Part shown: in pieces, positions 30,069 to 38,583 of the stretch
How positions within the stretch are numbered: position 1 is the first letter of the stretch
Layout of the letters: every line of letters begins with the position of its first letter
Origin: [Mycobacterium] vasticus
GTDB lineage: Bacteria > Actinomycetota > Actinomycetes > Mycobacteriales > Mycobacteriaceae
Reading direction: 5' to 3'
Assembly: GCF_020181595.1 (NCBI RefSeq)
Contig: NZ_CP084028.1
Span: forward strand, 2,818,401 to 2,882,400
DNA: 64,000 bases
Position numbers and translations under genes: made by a program
Notes under the pieces: model-generated
Database searches by the model: none
Seen by the model: the letters and a program-made list of their open reading frames with translations, nothing else
What the model was told of the DNA's origin: nothing

Positions 30069-31535
30069 TCAGCCCACTCCGGAAAAGCGGTACTCCCCCG
30101 CCCGCAACGAGCGCGTCGACTGCCAGTACTGCCAGGTCATCCCACTCCACAGGGTCCGATTGACGCCGTGCTCGTCGAGGTACCAGCTGTTGCAGCCACC
30201 GGTGATCCACACCGTGCCGGCGAGCTTGTCCTGAAGTTCGGCGTTGTAGCGGTCCTGAGCAGCGCGACTCGGCGCCAGGGCCTGTGCTCCTGCCTTGTCG
30301 GCCGCGGCGATCGCCTGGGCCACGTAGCGGATCTGCGACTCGATCATGAACACCACCGAGGTGTGGCCCAGCGCGGTGTTGGGACCGAGCAGGAAGAACA
30401 GGTTGGGCATGTCGGCCACCGCGATGCCGCGGTGCGCCTGCACCCCCTCGCTGTTCCAGCGCTGCACCAGATCCTCGCCGTTCGGCCCGGTGATGCCGAC
30501 ATAGGTATAGGAGTCGGTGACGTGGAACCCGGTCGCGTACACGATGACGTCGACCGGATGCTCGACGTTGTCGGCGGTGACGATGCCGTTCGGGGTGATG
30601 CGGGATATCCGCTCGGTGATCAGCGTCGTCGTCGGATCGGCGACCGCACCGTAGTAGTTCTTGCCGGAGTAGAGGATTCGCTTGCAGCCGGCCCGGTATC
30701 GCGGGGTCAGTCTGCGGCGCAGGTCTTTGTCGCGGACCTGGCGACGGATGTTGAGCTTGCCGGCCGCCTCGATCAGGCGCAGCAGGCCCGGTCGCTTCGT
30801 CATCGCGAATCCGATGCCTTCCAGCGCCCAGTAGGTGGCCGCTCGTACCGCGTAACGCAGCCCGGGCACCACCGCGAAGGCCTGCCGCACGACGTTGGGA
30901 AGCTGGTTGTGTGGCACCGGCAGCACCCACGGCGGGGTGCGCTGGTAGAGCTGGAGTTCGGCAACCCGGTCGACGATCGCGGGAACGATCTGGATCGCAC
31001 TGGCACCCGTCCCGATGACCGCGACCCGCTTGCCGGTCAGGTCCGCGGTGTGGTCCCACTTGGCGGAATGGAATGCGGAACCGGCGAATTCGCCGATTCC
31101 CTCGATGTCAGGCAGCCGCGGGATGTGGAGGCCGCCGACACCGGAGACTACGAATTGGGCCACGTACTCCTGACCGTCTTCGGTGAACACATGCCAGCGG
31201 AACTCGTCGTCGTCCCACACCGCGCGGGTCACCGTCGAACCGAATCGGATGTGGCGGCGCAATCCGTACTTGTCGGTGACGCCCTTGAGGTAGTCCAGGA
31301 TCTCCGGTTGCGGGGAGAACAGTCGGCTCCAGGTCGCCTTCGGCTCAAACGAGAACGAGTACAGATGCGAGGGCACATCGCAGGCGCAACCGGGGTAGGT
31401 GTTGTCGCGCCAGGTACCGCCGATCTCGTCGGCCTTCTCCAGGATCAGGAAGTCCACGCCCTGTTTCTGCAGCGCGATGGCCATGCCCAGGCCGGAGAAA
31501 CCGGTCCCGATGATCAGTGTTCGGGTGCGTATCAT
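30069..31535 (-). CDS. FAD-dependent Baeyer-Villiger-type monooxygenase (Rv3049c-like)
   Basis: A 488-residue flavoprotein monooxygenase using NADPH and O2. FAD site GTGFSGLGMAIAL at the N-terminus, the BVMO fingerprint FAGSAFHSAKW (FxGxxxHxxxW) near residue 150, and the NADPH site IGTGASAIQI. Likely substrates are ketones, but none is known. The ATG at 31535 has AAAGGA six bases upstream; a GTG three bases earlier is possible. Position between nrdF and TetR matches Rv3049c. The hairpin at 31571-31607 isolates it from the DUF1214 gene. Confidence 0.93.
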   Translation of the reverse strand: MIRTRTLIIGTGFSGLGMAIALQKQGVDFLILEKADEIGGTWRDNTYPGCACDVPSHLYSFSFEPKATWSRLFSPQPEILDYLKGVTDKYGLRRHIRFGSTVTRAVWDDDEFRWHVFTEDGQEYVAQFVVSGVGGLHIPRLPDIEGIGEFAGSAFHSAKWDHTADLTGKRVAVIGTGASAIQIVPAIVDRVAELQLYQRTPPWVLPVPHNQLPNVVRQAFAVVPGLRYAVRAATYWALEGIGFAMTKRPGLLRLIEAAGKLNIRRQVRDKDLRRRLTPRYRAGCKRILYSGKNYYGAVADPTTTLITERISRITPNGIVTADNVEHPVDVIVYATGFHVTDSYTYVGITGPNGEDLVQRWNSEGVQAHRGIAVADMPNLFFLLGPNTALGHTSVVFMIESQIRYVAQAIAAADKAGAQALAPSRAAQDRYNAELQDKLAGTVWITGGCNSWYLDEHGVNRTLWSGMTWQYWQSTRSLRAGEYRFSGVG

Positions 31536-31570
31536 CACGCGTCCTTTTCTTGTCGGGTATCAAAGTTGGG

Positions 31571-31607
31571 TGCCGCCTTCCCGCAGGGTCCGTGCGGGAA
31601 GGCGGCA
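31571..31607 (-). terminator. Perfect 15-bp hairpin behind the DUF1214 gene
   Basis: Arms 31571-31585 and 31593-31607 are perfect complements of 15 bases with a seven-base loop. It starts 15 bases after the stop of the DUF1214 gene and ends before the monooxygenase start, so it is a good factor-independent terminator without a U tract. Confidence 0.75.
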
Positions 31608-31622
31608 CAGCGACTACCAGGC

Positions 31623-33575
31623 TCAACTCGTCAGCGCGGCCATCACCTGGTGGTTCAGGTCGACCAGTGAATCCATCAGCGGGGAGTAGGGAGTCAGGTC
31701 GAAACTGTTGCCGGCGTGCAGGATTGCCGTCGACATGTCATCGCGTGCGTTGAGCATGCCCGCGATGATGCCGGTGGTCGGGTCGGTGAACGCATCGCCG
31801 AAGAGCGTCCCCATGCCCTGCATTCCGCCGGTCAGATCCGTCCAGACGTGCGCCAAGTCGCCGGTGCTGAAGTCGCCCTCCACGGCTTGAGCGGTCTGGT
31901 CCATGACAGCCTTCATGCTCAGCATGCTCAGCATCATCGGCAGCTCGATGTCCTTGAACGCCAACGGCAGATTGCCGATAACCGCCGCCATGGCACCGGC
32001 CGGATTGGTCAGGAACTCCGAAGCGACAGCGTTCAGGTCCGGCATCAGCGCAGGGTCGGACATCCGGTCCCAGACCGTCGGCACGCCGACCTGCCCGCCG
32101 AAGATCTGGTTGAACGCGTCGTGGCCTATCGCCGCTTCTACCTGGTTCTGCAACAGGTTTGCCCCCAGCCAGTTGATGTTGTGGTCCTGGTCCTGGGTGT
32201 AGTTCCAGTTGAACAGGCGGTCGTGCAGCATCGCCGCCTGCTCCGAGGGGGTGACCACCGGCGTGTCCGCCGGGAGATGGCTCTTGACGTCGGCGATGTT
32301 GACCACCTCGGCGTGGACGGCGTTGCTCGTCGGAGCAGTCGCCACGTCCTGCCAGCGCACTCCGAGCATTCCGTTGACCAACCCGCCGTCGTTGATCCAG
32401 TTGGCGACGCCGGGGTCCTTACTGCTGACGACGTAGTAGATGTAGCCGTCGGAGGACTCGAAGGTGTCGGTGTTGTTGAGGCTGCCCTGCGCGGTGACGA
32501 TCGGAACGTTCTGCCCCCATGCGTTGGCGAGTTCGAGGCCGTAGTAGCCGGCATCGATTTCGGGCACCTTGATGATCAGCGCCTGATCGGCGTCCAGTTG
32601 GAAGTGGCCGAAGGTGCTCAGTTGGCCGGGCATGAGGCCGTTGATCGAGGAGGTGGAAGATGCGATGGGCGTCATCCAGTTGGGCGGCAACGAATCGGGA
32701 ATCGCCGTCTGGTCGTAGTAGACGCCGTCAGCGTTGATGGTCGGAATGTCCTTGACGACAATGCTCAGCAACTCCGACAGCTGACTGTCCGAGAGGAACG
32801 TCAGCGGACTCTGCGGCACGCCGTCCTGCTGCAGCGAGAAGGAGTCGTGCGGCAATCCCCCGTTGCCGATGGTGTCGCGGATGAGCACGTTGTCTGCGCC
32901 GGCCGTGTTGATCCAGTTCCCTTCGTGCGGCGTGGAACTGAAGATGATCGTGTAGCTTCCGTCGGCATTGGGTGTTGCATCCGACAGGCCGAGGACGTGA
33001 CCGGTCGGCTCGAATCCCTGAACCGAGCCGATTGTTCCGGACAGCGACGTGAACGTGACGTCGATGCTGCCGGGCCCGGGATGGACCGTCATCGTGTAGG
33101 TGCCGTCCTCGCTGACCGGGATGACGCCGTACTGATTGTCAGGGTTCACCAGGATGTAGAAGGCCGACGGGTCGGCGGAGTTGGCGTCCCACGGCTGCCC
33201 GAGCATCCAGGGAACGCCGCCGCTGGGGTTGTAGAGCTGGGCGTACTCCAAAGCCAGCGAGGTGGAGGCGACGCTCTGGACATACTGCTGCAGGGACGTC
33301 AGGTCCGACGGGACGATGAACGGGTAGTTGCTGTTGGTCTCGGTGACCTGCTGCTGGGCGTCCAGCAGCTGGTCGATGATCGACTGCATGGCTGCGGTCG
33401 GCGCCACTTCGGCGATCGCCTGCGGGGTTGCCAGCGTCATCGCCAGCGCCCCGGCCACCGCTCCCGGTGCGGTGGCGGCGAGAACGCGCAGCCGCTGCCG
33501 AACTCGGCGCCGTTGAACGGCCTTACGGTTGGTTTGTTCGACTGCTGCGCGTTGCGCGGATCCGATGCGCGACAT
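31623..33575 (-). CDS. Secreted DUF1214-type protein
   Basis: A 650-residue exported protein with an N-terminal basic stretch and signal segment (LRVLAATAPGAVAGALAMTL ... TPQAIAE, twin-Arg-like but without a clear RR motif). The region GYYGLELANAWGQNV to VVSSKDPGVANWINDGG resembles DUF1214, a beta-sandwich of unknown function often paired with DUF1254. The C-terminal 200 residues are predicted helical and unassigned. The start has GGAGGACCAC before the ATG. It faces a PucR regulator across 155 bases that contain a CRP-like site. Function unknown. Confidence 0.72.
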   Translation of the reverse strand: MSRIGSAQRAAVEQTNRKAVQRRRVRQRLRVLAATAPGAVAGALAMTLATPQAIAEVAPTAAMQSIIDQLLDAQQQVTETNSNYPFIVPSDLTSLQQYVQSVASTSLALEYAQLYNPSGGVPWMLGQPWDANSADPSAFYILVNPDNQYGVIPVSEDGTYTMTVHPGPGSIDVTFTSLSGTIGSVQGFEPTGHVLGLSDATPNADGSYTIIFSSTPHEGNWINTAGADNVLIRDTIGNGGLPHDSFSLQQDGVPQSPLTFLSDSQLSELLSIVVKDIPTINADGVYYDQTAIPDSLPPNWMTPIASSTSSINGLMPGQLSTFGHFQLDADQALIIKVPEIDAGYYGLELANAWGQNVPIVTAQGSLNNTDTFESSDGYIYYVVSSKDPGVANWINDGGLVNGMLGVRWQDVATAPTSNAVHAEVVNIADVKSHLPADTPVVTPSEQAAMLHDRLFNWNYTQDQDHNINWLGANLLQNQVEAAIGHDAFNQIFGGQVGVPTVWDRMSDPALMPDLNAVASEFLTNPAGAMAAVIGNLPLAFKDIELPMMLSMLSMKAVMDQTAQAVEGDFSTGDLAHVWTDLTGGMQGMGTLFGDAFTDPTTGIIAGMLNARDDMSTAILHAGNSFDLTPYSPLMDSLVDLNHQVMAALTS

Positions 33576-33596
33576 GTGGTCCTCCGTGTGTGTGGT

Positions 33597-33608
33597 CAGA
33601 GCGCTCTG
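33597..33608. promoter_or_regulatory. 12-bp perfect palindrome CAGAGCGCTCTG
   Basis: Lies 21 bases upstream of the DUF1214 start and overlaps the CRP-like site. Candidate operator for the neighbouring PucR or another regulator. Confidence 0.35.
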
Positions 33609-33622
33609 TGACGACTGTCACC
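33607..33622. promoter_or_regulatory. CRP/Cmr-like site upstream of the DUF1214 gene
   Basis: TGTGA-N6-TCACC, nine of ten matches to the cAMP-receptor-protein consensus TGTGA-N6-TCACA. Its inner edge is 31 bases from the DUF1214 start codon, so it could activate or repress that gene; it is 109 bases from the PucR start. Mycobacteria encode CRP-type regulators (known biology); binding here is inferred. Confidence 0.45.
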
Positions 33623-33718
33623 TGATAGCCGCCTGATTGTTCGTCGCGCCAATCCGCGGCCGAAAGAGCAATCCGCACCGGATCAGGCAATCAGCCGATG
33701 CAGAATGCACCACCCCGT

Positions 33719-33724
33719 TATGCT
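33719..33724 (+). promoter_or_regulatory. -10 element (TATGCT) of the PucR regulator
   Basis: TANNNT hexamer ending seven bases before the ATG at 33731; fits a leaderless transcript and supports that start over the in-frame codon at 33698. Confidence 0.5.
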
Positions 33725-33730
33725 CGGCCG

Positions 33731-34960
33731 ATGGACTGGGAGCGACCGTCCGAGCGGGTGTGCGAGCTGATCCGACAGACCGCCCAGGTCATGGTGAGCG
33801 CTCCCCCGGAGTCACTCGACGAGCTCCACGAAGCCACCCTGTCAGCGGTGTACACGCAAACCATCGCCTCGGATCCGGTCCTCGCCGAAGGTATCCGCCG
33901 CAGCAATCGGTCCAACCTGATGCACTGGGCCGCAGCCAATCTCAGCCATCCCGGCGAGCCCGTGGCGGCCAACCTCTCGGCGGAGGCACTGCTCATCGTC
34001 CGCGACGGGTTCCGCCGCGGCATGGACGAATCGGCGGTGCTGGACGCCTATCGGGTCGGGACGAACGTGGCGTGGCGGTCGTGGATGCAGACCGCATTCA
34101 CCCTCACCCGTGACCACGATGAGCTGTGTGAGCTGCTCGACGTGACATCACGATCGCTGACGTCGTTCATCGATGCCACCATCGCCGGAATCGGCCATCA
34201 GATGCAGATGGAACGCGAGGCACTCACCCGCGGGACCCATGCCGAACGCCGCGAGACCGTCGCGCTGATCCTGGACGGCGCCACCATCTCTCGACAGCGC
34301 GCCGAGAGCCGGTTGGGTTACAGGCTCGAACAGAGCCATACCGCCGCCGTCGTCTGGGGCGACGAGGCGACCACCGACCTGTCCGATCTGGACGCTGCGG
34401 CCGAAGCGCTGACCCGCACCGAGGGCGGGCAGCGCGCGCTGTCGGTGCTGGCCAGCGCCGCCACCCGATGGGTATGGGTTCCCGGGCCCGATGGGCCGGA
34501 TCTGGCCGATGTGGTTGCCGCAGTGGACGGCCTGCCGGGCGTGCAGATCGCGGTGGGGACCACCGCCGGCGGGGTCGACGGGTTCCGGCGCAGCCACCTC
34601 GACGCCGTCACCACACAACGCATGATGATGCGGCTGGGCTCCACCCAACGCGTCGCCCGCTTCACCGACATCGAGTTGGTGGCGCTGATCAGCGCCGAAC
34701 CCGAGCAGGCCGACCGGTTCATCACCCATACGCTCGGTGACTTCGTCTTCGCCGACGCCGAACTACAACAGACGGTGCTTACGTTCATCCATCAACAGTG
34801 CAACACCTCACGCGCCGCCGAACACATGTATCTACACCGAAATACATTGCTGCGCAGGCTTACTCGCGCCGATCAGCTGTTGCCCACACCCGTCGTCGAC
34901 AACAGCGTGCGAGTGGCAGTGGCATTGGAGGCACTGCGCTGGCGCGGCGGCGTCGGCTGA
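33731..34960 (+). CDS. PucR-family transcriptional regulator (GGDEF-like plus C-terminal HTH)
   Basis: A 409-residue regulator. The N-terminal all-helical part (about 1-150) is like the RsbRD-type N-domain of mycobacterial PucR proteins. The middle part from ETVALILDGATISRQRA onward is the degenerate GGDEF-like region. The C-terminal PucR HTH contains HQQCNTSRAAEHMYLHRNTLLRRL. The ligand is unknown. It is divergent from the DUF1214 gene, which is its probable target. A second protein of the same layout is at 43132-44424. Confidence 0.87.
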   Translation: MDWERPSERVCELIRQTAQVMVSAPPESLDELHEATLSAVYTQTIASDPVLAEGIRRSNRSNLMHWAAANLSHPGEPVAANLSAEALLIVRDGFRRGMDESAVLDAYRVGTNVAWRSWMQTAFTLTRDHDELCELLDVTSRSLTSFIDATIAGIGHQMQMEREALTRGTHAERRETVALILDGATISRQRAESRLGYRLEQSHTAAVVWGDEATTDLSDLDAAAEALTRTEGGQRALSVLASAATRWVWVPGPDGPDLADVVAAVDGLPGVQIAVGTTAGGVDGFRRSHLDAVTTQRMMMRLGSTQRVARFTDIELVALISAEPEQADRFITHTLGDFVFADAELQQTVLTFIHQQCNTSRAAEHMYLHRNTLLRRLTRADQLLPTPVVDNSVRVAVALEALRWRGGVG

Positions 34961-34992
34961 CAATGCCTTCGCTAGCGTGCCGCCCCGCCCAG

Positions 34993-36519
34993 TCAGCCGA
35001 ACAGGCCCGCCCATTCCGCCTGAATCTGGGACACCGCGTGCATGATGCCGACCACCTCGAAACCCGCCGCCAGCGACCCCAGCCCGGTGGCCGCAGCCAT
35101 TGGAAGACCGAACGCGTCGACGAGATCCCCCTGGGACAGCTCGGACAAGAAGACCTGGGCCATGGCGGCAGGCAGGGTGGTGCTCAAGGCATTGAGGATG
35201 TCCCCGGTCACCATCGCCAGCCCATTAACCGCGGAGATCGAGCCGCTGAATGCGTTGGCGATGTCGATGAGGCTCGGCATCGTGAACGCAGCAACGTCCA
35301 CGCCCGCGTCGGGCCCGTCCGCAACGGCTGACGACAGGGAACCCAAGTCTTGAACGAAGTCCTGCCAGCCCTGTTGGGCGCCGTTGACCAGGGCCGTGAA
35401 GACGTCCGTGGGGTTCACGTCCGGGAACAACCCCATCGTGGTGGGTACGTTTGCCGGCCCCGCATCCCAGCCGTGTTCGATCTGACCGTAGCCCAGGTTG
35501 ACCAGCACCCGCAGGGCCGGCTGCACCAGGTCGGCGATCGCGTTCCCGAATGGGCTGCCGCGGAACGGTTCCAGCAGTGGAAGGTTCTCGGTGGGGATCA
35601 TCCAGTAGTTGGTCGCGGTACTGGCCGTGACGCCGTCTGGCAGCTCACCGGCGTAGTCCACCGAGCCCGGCAGCAGAATCGCGTTGGCAAGCTGGCCATC
35701 AGGAGTCATCGGCAGCATCGGGTATTGGATGTGCGTGTACACGATCCCGGCTACCGCATTGAGGCTGGCGAGCAGATTCAGCGGATAGCGCGGAAAGTCG
35801 GCAAATCCGTCGTACTCCAACGTGTAATTGTTGGTCGCCCAGGGACCGTCCGGGGTTGCGCCGTTGAGGGTCAACCCCAGTGATGCAATGGGCACCGATC
35901 CACCGAACTCCGGCAGATTGAAGATCTGCATCAGTCCGCCGTTGGGGGTGTTGGGGTTGCCCAGGAACGTGAACGTCAGCTGATCCGCGTCTGGCCGTTG
36001 ATCCGCGGGCAACGCAAGATACTGCCTCATCAGCAGCGTGTCGATCGAGGCGCTTTGCGAGTAGCCGTAGAGGTTGACCGCGTGACCCAAGTCGAACTGG
36101 TTCTGGGCGGCGAGTTGCAGCATCGTCAATCCCTGCGCCATCGAAACGTCCAGCGGCAAGGTCTTGACACCGGTAAACGGCTGCAGCCCCTCCGGGGTGA
36201 ACAGGGCCTGCGGGGTGAACCCGGGGTGCAACGGCTGAATGAAGCGCTCATTCACCGCGTCGATGTAGTTCTGGTGCGGTATCGGAATGCCGCTGCCGCC
36301 GAACACGATCGAGCAACCGACCACGTCCGCCGCCATGCATGCGTACGGGTCACCCGGGGGACCCCCGTACGGGAAGGTGGGCAACGCAGTCGGCGAGACC
36401 GCCGGCGCCGGGTTCGCCGCCGACACCGCAGTCGCCTGCGTCGCCGGCACGACCAGTGCTGCCGCGGCGACCGCTGGAAGAAGACCTGAACTGATGCGCC
36501 AGATTTTATTCTGTGTCAT
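34993..36519 (-). CDS. Secreted PE-PPE domain (serine-hydrolase fold) protein, second paralogue
   Basis: A 508-residue exported PE-PPE domain protein with a signal peptide (GLLPAVAAAALVVPATQATA) and no PE or PPE domain. Nucleophile elbow NLYGYSQSASIDT; conserved LEYDGFADFPRYPLNLLASLNA. It resembles the protein at 13627-15186 throughout. A pair of cysteines (YACMAADVVGCS) near residue 60 may form a disulfide. Convergent with the PucR regulator. Confidence 0.87.
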   Translation of the reverse strand: MTQNKIWRISSGLLPAVAAAALVVPATQATAVSAANPAPAVSPTALPTFPYGGPPGDPYACMAADVVGCSIVFGGSGIPIPHQNYIDAVNERFIQPLHPGFTPQALFTPEGLQPFTGVKTLPLDVSMAQGLTMLQLAAQNQFDLGHAVNLYGYSQSASIDTLLMRQYLALPADQRPDADQLTFTFLGNPNTPNGGLMQIFNLPEFGGSVPIASLGLTLNGATPDGPWATNNYTLEYDGFADFPRYPLNLLASLNAVAGIVYTHIQYPMLPMTPDGQLANAILLPGSVDYAGELPDGVTASTATNYWMIPTENLPLLEPFRGSPFGNAIADLVQPALRVLVNLGYGQIEHGWDAGPANVPTTMGLFPDVNPTDVFTALVNGAQQGWQDFVQDLGSLSSAVADGPDAGVDVAAFTMPSLIDIANAFSGSISAVNGLAMVTGDILNALSTTLPAAMAQVFLSELSQGDLVDAFGLPMAAATGLGSLAAGFEVVGIMHAVSQIQAEWAGLFG

Positions 36520-36576
36520 TCAGCCGTTTATACGGCATTTATCAGGATTCCGGTTGAGATTGAGGCAGGTCGTCGA

Positions 36577-37314
36577 TCAGGCGACCGGTTGCCGCGGGGC
36601 CGCCTCACGGATCGGCTGATCCGGGTCCATCGCGATGCCGAGGTTCTCGGCGGTGCCACTGACGACGCTGATCATGATCGTCGTCAGATAATCCACGAAC
36701 GTCTCGCCGGGCATGCGCCGCGGGCTGTCCGGTTCCGGTCCCAGCCACCAATCGGTGGCCGAGGTCGCGCTACCGAAGGCCGCGAAGGCGGCCAGCTCCA
36801 GCGCCCCGCGGTTGAGCTCGAGATCCTGCAGTTCGTGGTTGATCATCTCGGCCATCGCCAGCGTGATGGTCCGGCCTTCGTTGAGTGCCCGCATGCTCGA
36901 CTCGGACTGTGCGCGCGCCCGGCCCTGGATGAAGAATCGCAGCACATTGGGGTGCTGATCGACCAGTGCGACGTACTCTTCGACGCTGCGCCGCACAACG
37001 TCACGCAGCGAGTTGGTGGCGACGTCGATGGAGGCGAAGATCGCAGTCCACAGTTCCTCGCGCAACCGGGTGCCGACGGCCTCGAACAGGTCGTCCTTGT
37101 CGGTGAAGTGCCGGTAGATCTTGGGCTTGGCGGTGCCGGCTTCCTCGGCGATCTCGCGGACACTGACGTCGGGTCCGAGCCGGTCGATGGCCCGGAACGC
37201 TGCGTCGACGATCTCCCTGCGGACCTTCTTACGGTGTTCGCGCCAACGTTCGCTGCGCGCGTCGACCTTCTGCCCGCCGTTGTCGGCCGGGGTGGGTCTG
37301 CTGGTTCCGCGCAC
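36577..37314 (-). CDS. TetR-family regulator (Rv3050c-like)
   Basis: A 245-residue TetR repressor. HTH: VSVREIAEEAGTAKPKIYRHF followed by DKDDLFEAVG. The C-terminal ligand domain is variable; ligand unknown. The GTG at 37314 is chosen because AAGG precedes it by eight bases; a GTG at 37323 is possible. The open frame continues much further upstream through the divergent flavoprotein gene and is not coding there. Position between the monooxygenase and nrdE matches Rv3050c. The gap to the divergent gene is 66 bases. Confidence 0.9.
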   Translation of the reverse strand: MRGTSRPTPADNGGQKVDARSERWREHRKKVRREIVDAAFRAIDRLGPDVSVREIAEEAGTAKPKIYRHFTDKDDLFEAVGTRLREELWTAIFASIDVATNSLRDVVRRSVEEYVALVDQHPNVLRFFIQGRARAQSESSMRALNEGRTITLAMAEMINHELQDLELNRGALELAAFAAFGSATSATDWWLGPEPDSPRRMPGETFVDYLTTIMISVVSGTAENLGIAMDPDQPIREAAPRQPVA

Positions 37315-37367
37315 GTCAAGCACCTTACCGCGTTGCCGCCGCTGACCTGGGGAGACCGGCCGTCGGC

Positions 37368-37373
37368 TAACAT
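37368..37373 (+). promoter_or_regulatory. -10 element (TAACAT) of the flavoprotein gene
   Basis: TANNNT hexamer eight bases before the GTG at 37381, consistent with a leaderless start there. Confidence 0.5.
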
Positions 37374-37380
37374 CGCCGCT

Positions 37381-38562
37381 GTGGTGCAGCGATTCGACCT
37401 TGCGATTGTCGGCGGAGGTCCAGCAGGGTCGGCGGCCGCCTGGCAGGCCAGGCAGGCCGGTGCGAGCGTGGTTCTGCTGGATAAGGCCGAGTTTCCCCGC
37501 GACAAGCCCTGCGGTGACGGCCTGACCGCGCGCGCGGTGAGCTACCTGCAGAAAATGGGTCTGGCCGAGCAGGTCGACAAGTTTCACCGGGTCAACCGGG
37601 TGAAGGTGTTCAGCCCCGGCGAATGGGAGCTGTCGTTTCCGCGCCGGCCCGGGATGCCCGACCACGGATACGTGGCGCGCCGCCCGGAGCTGGACACCCT
37701 GTTGCTCAAGCACGCCGAGTCGGCCGGGGCGGAGGTTCGCCAATCCGCCGAGGCCGCGGGTCCGGTGCTCGACGACGCCGGCCGGGTCATCGGGGTGCTG
37801 CTCAAGAGCGGCGAGCAGGTGCTGGCCGACGCGGTGATCGCCGCCGACGGCGCCTACTCCCCGATCAAACGGGCACTGAAGCTGGACTCGGACTACAACG
37901 GCTACTCCGCGATCGCCATCCGGGCCGAGATGCCGGCCGTGCGGCCCGACGTCGACTCACTCGACATCTACATGAAGCTGGTGTTCCAGGGCGATCAGCT
38001 GCCCGGCTACGGCTGGGTGTTCCCGCTCGGTGACGGCCGGGTCAACATCGGCTTGGGCTATGTCAACAGCTACAAGAACTGGCAGGCCATCAACGCCACG
38101 CAGTTCCTCGGCGACTTCCTGGAGACGCTGCCGGCCGACTGGGAACTGCCGTCGATCACCGAACTCAAGCAGTCCAAGACCGTGCGGGCCTGGCGGCTGC
38201 CGATGGGCTTCACCGCGTGGCCACCGTGGCGCCCCGGGGTGCTGTTCGCCGGGGACTCCCTGGGCGCGGGCCGGCCGACCTCGGGCGCGGGTATCTCCAA
38301 GGCGCTGGAGTCCGGGCTGGCGGCCGGTGAGTGCGCAGTCGCGGCGCTGACCAACGGTGGGCCGGACGACTTCACCAACTATGCGCAACGCATGGAAGCG
38401 GCGTGGGGCCGGGAATACCGGCGCGGCAGGTACTTTCACAAGTTGGCCGGTACGCCGAAGCTCGCGAACGCCGGTCTGAAGCTGCTCGACAACGCGCGCT
38501 TCCGCGACGTGATGCTGGCCCGGTTGTACAAGGGGCAGCAGGGGCCGACGCACACCTACTGA
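37381..38562 (+). CDS. Geranylgeranyl-reductase-family FAD oxidoreductase
   Basis: A 393-residue flavoprotein. FAD site GGGPAGSAAAWQARQAG (residues 11-27), then the family's DKPCGDGLTARAV motif and the GDSLGAGRPTSGAGISKALE FAD-binding block. Related enzymes reduce isoprenoid double bonds in lipids, menaquinone side chains or geranylgeranyl groups. The mycobacterial menaquinone reductase MenJ is a relative, but I cannot tell the substrate. Start: GTG at 37381 (a second GTG at 37384) with a -10 box directly upstream; the open frame before it crosses the tetR gene. Convergent with a P450 gene 21 bases away. Confidence 0.9.
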   Translation: MVQRFDLAIVGGGPAGSAAAWQARQAGASVVLLDKAEFPRDKPCGDGLTARAVSYLQKMGLAEQVDKFHRVNRVKVFSPGEWELSFPRRPGMPDHGYVARRPELDTLLLKHAESAGAEVRQSAEAAGPVLDDAGRVIGVLLKSGEQVLADAVIAADGAYSPIKRALKLDSDYNGYSAIAIRAEMPAVRPDVDSLDIYMKLVFQGDQLPGYGWVFPLGDGRVNIGLGYVNSYKNWQAINATQFLGDFLETLPADWELPSITELKQSKTVRAWRLPMGFTAWPPWRPGVLFAGDSLGAGRPTSGAGISKALESGLAAGECAVAALTNGGPDDFTNYAQRMEAAWGREYRRGRYFHKLAGTPKLANAGLKLLDNARFRDVMLARLYKGQQGPTHTY

Positions 38563-38583
38563 CGGGTGCCGCTGGTTGCGCCG

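Noticed and set aside
36589-37380. In-frame upstream extension of the geranylgeranyl-reductase-like gene
   Set aside because: It lies antisense to the TetR gene, and a -10 element sits directly before the GTG at 37381.
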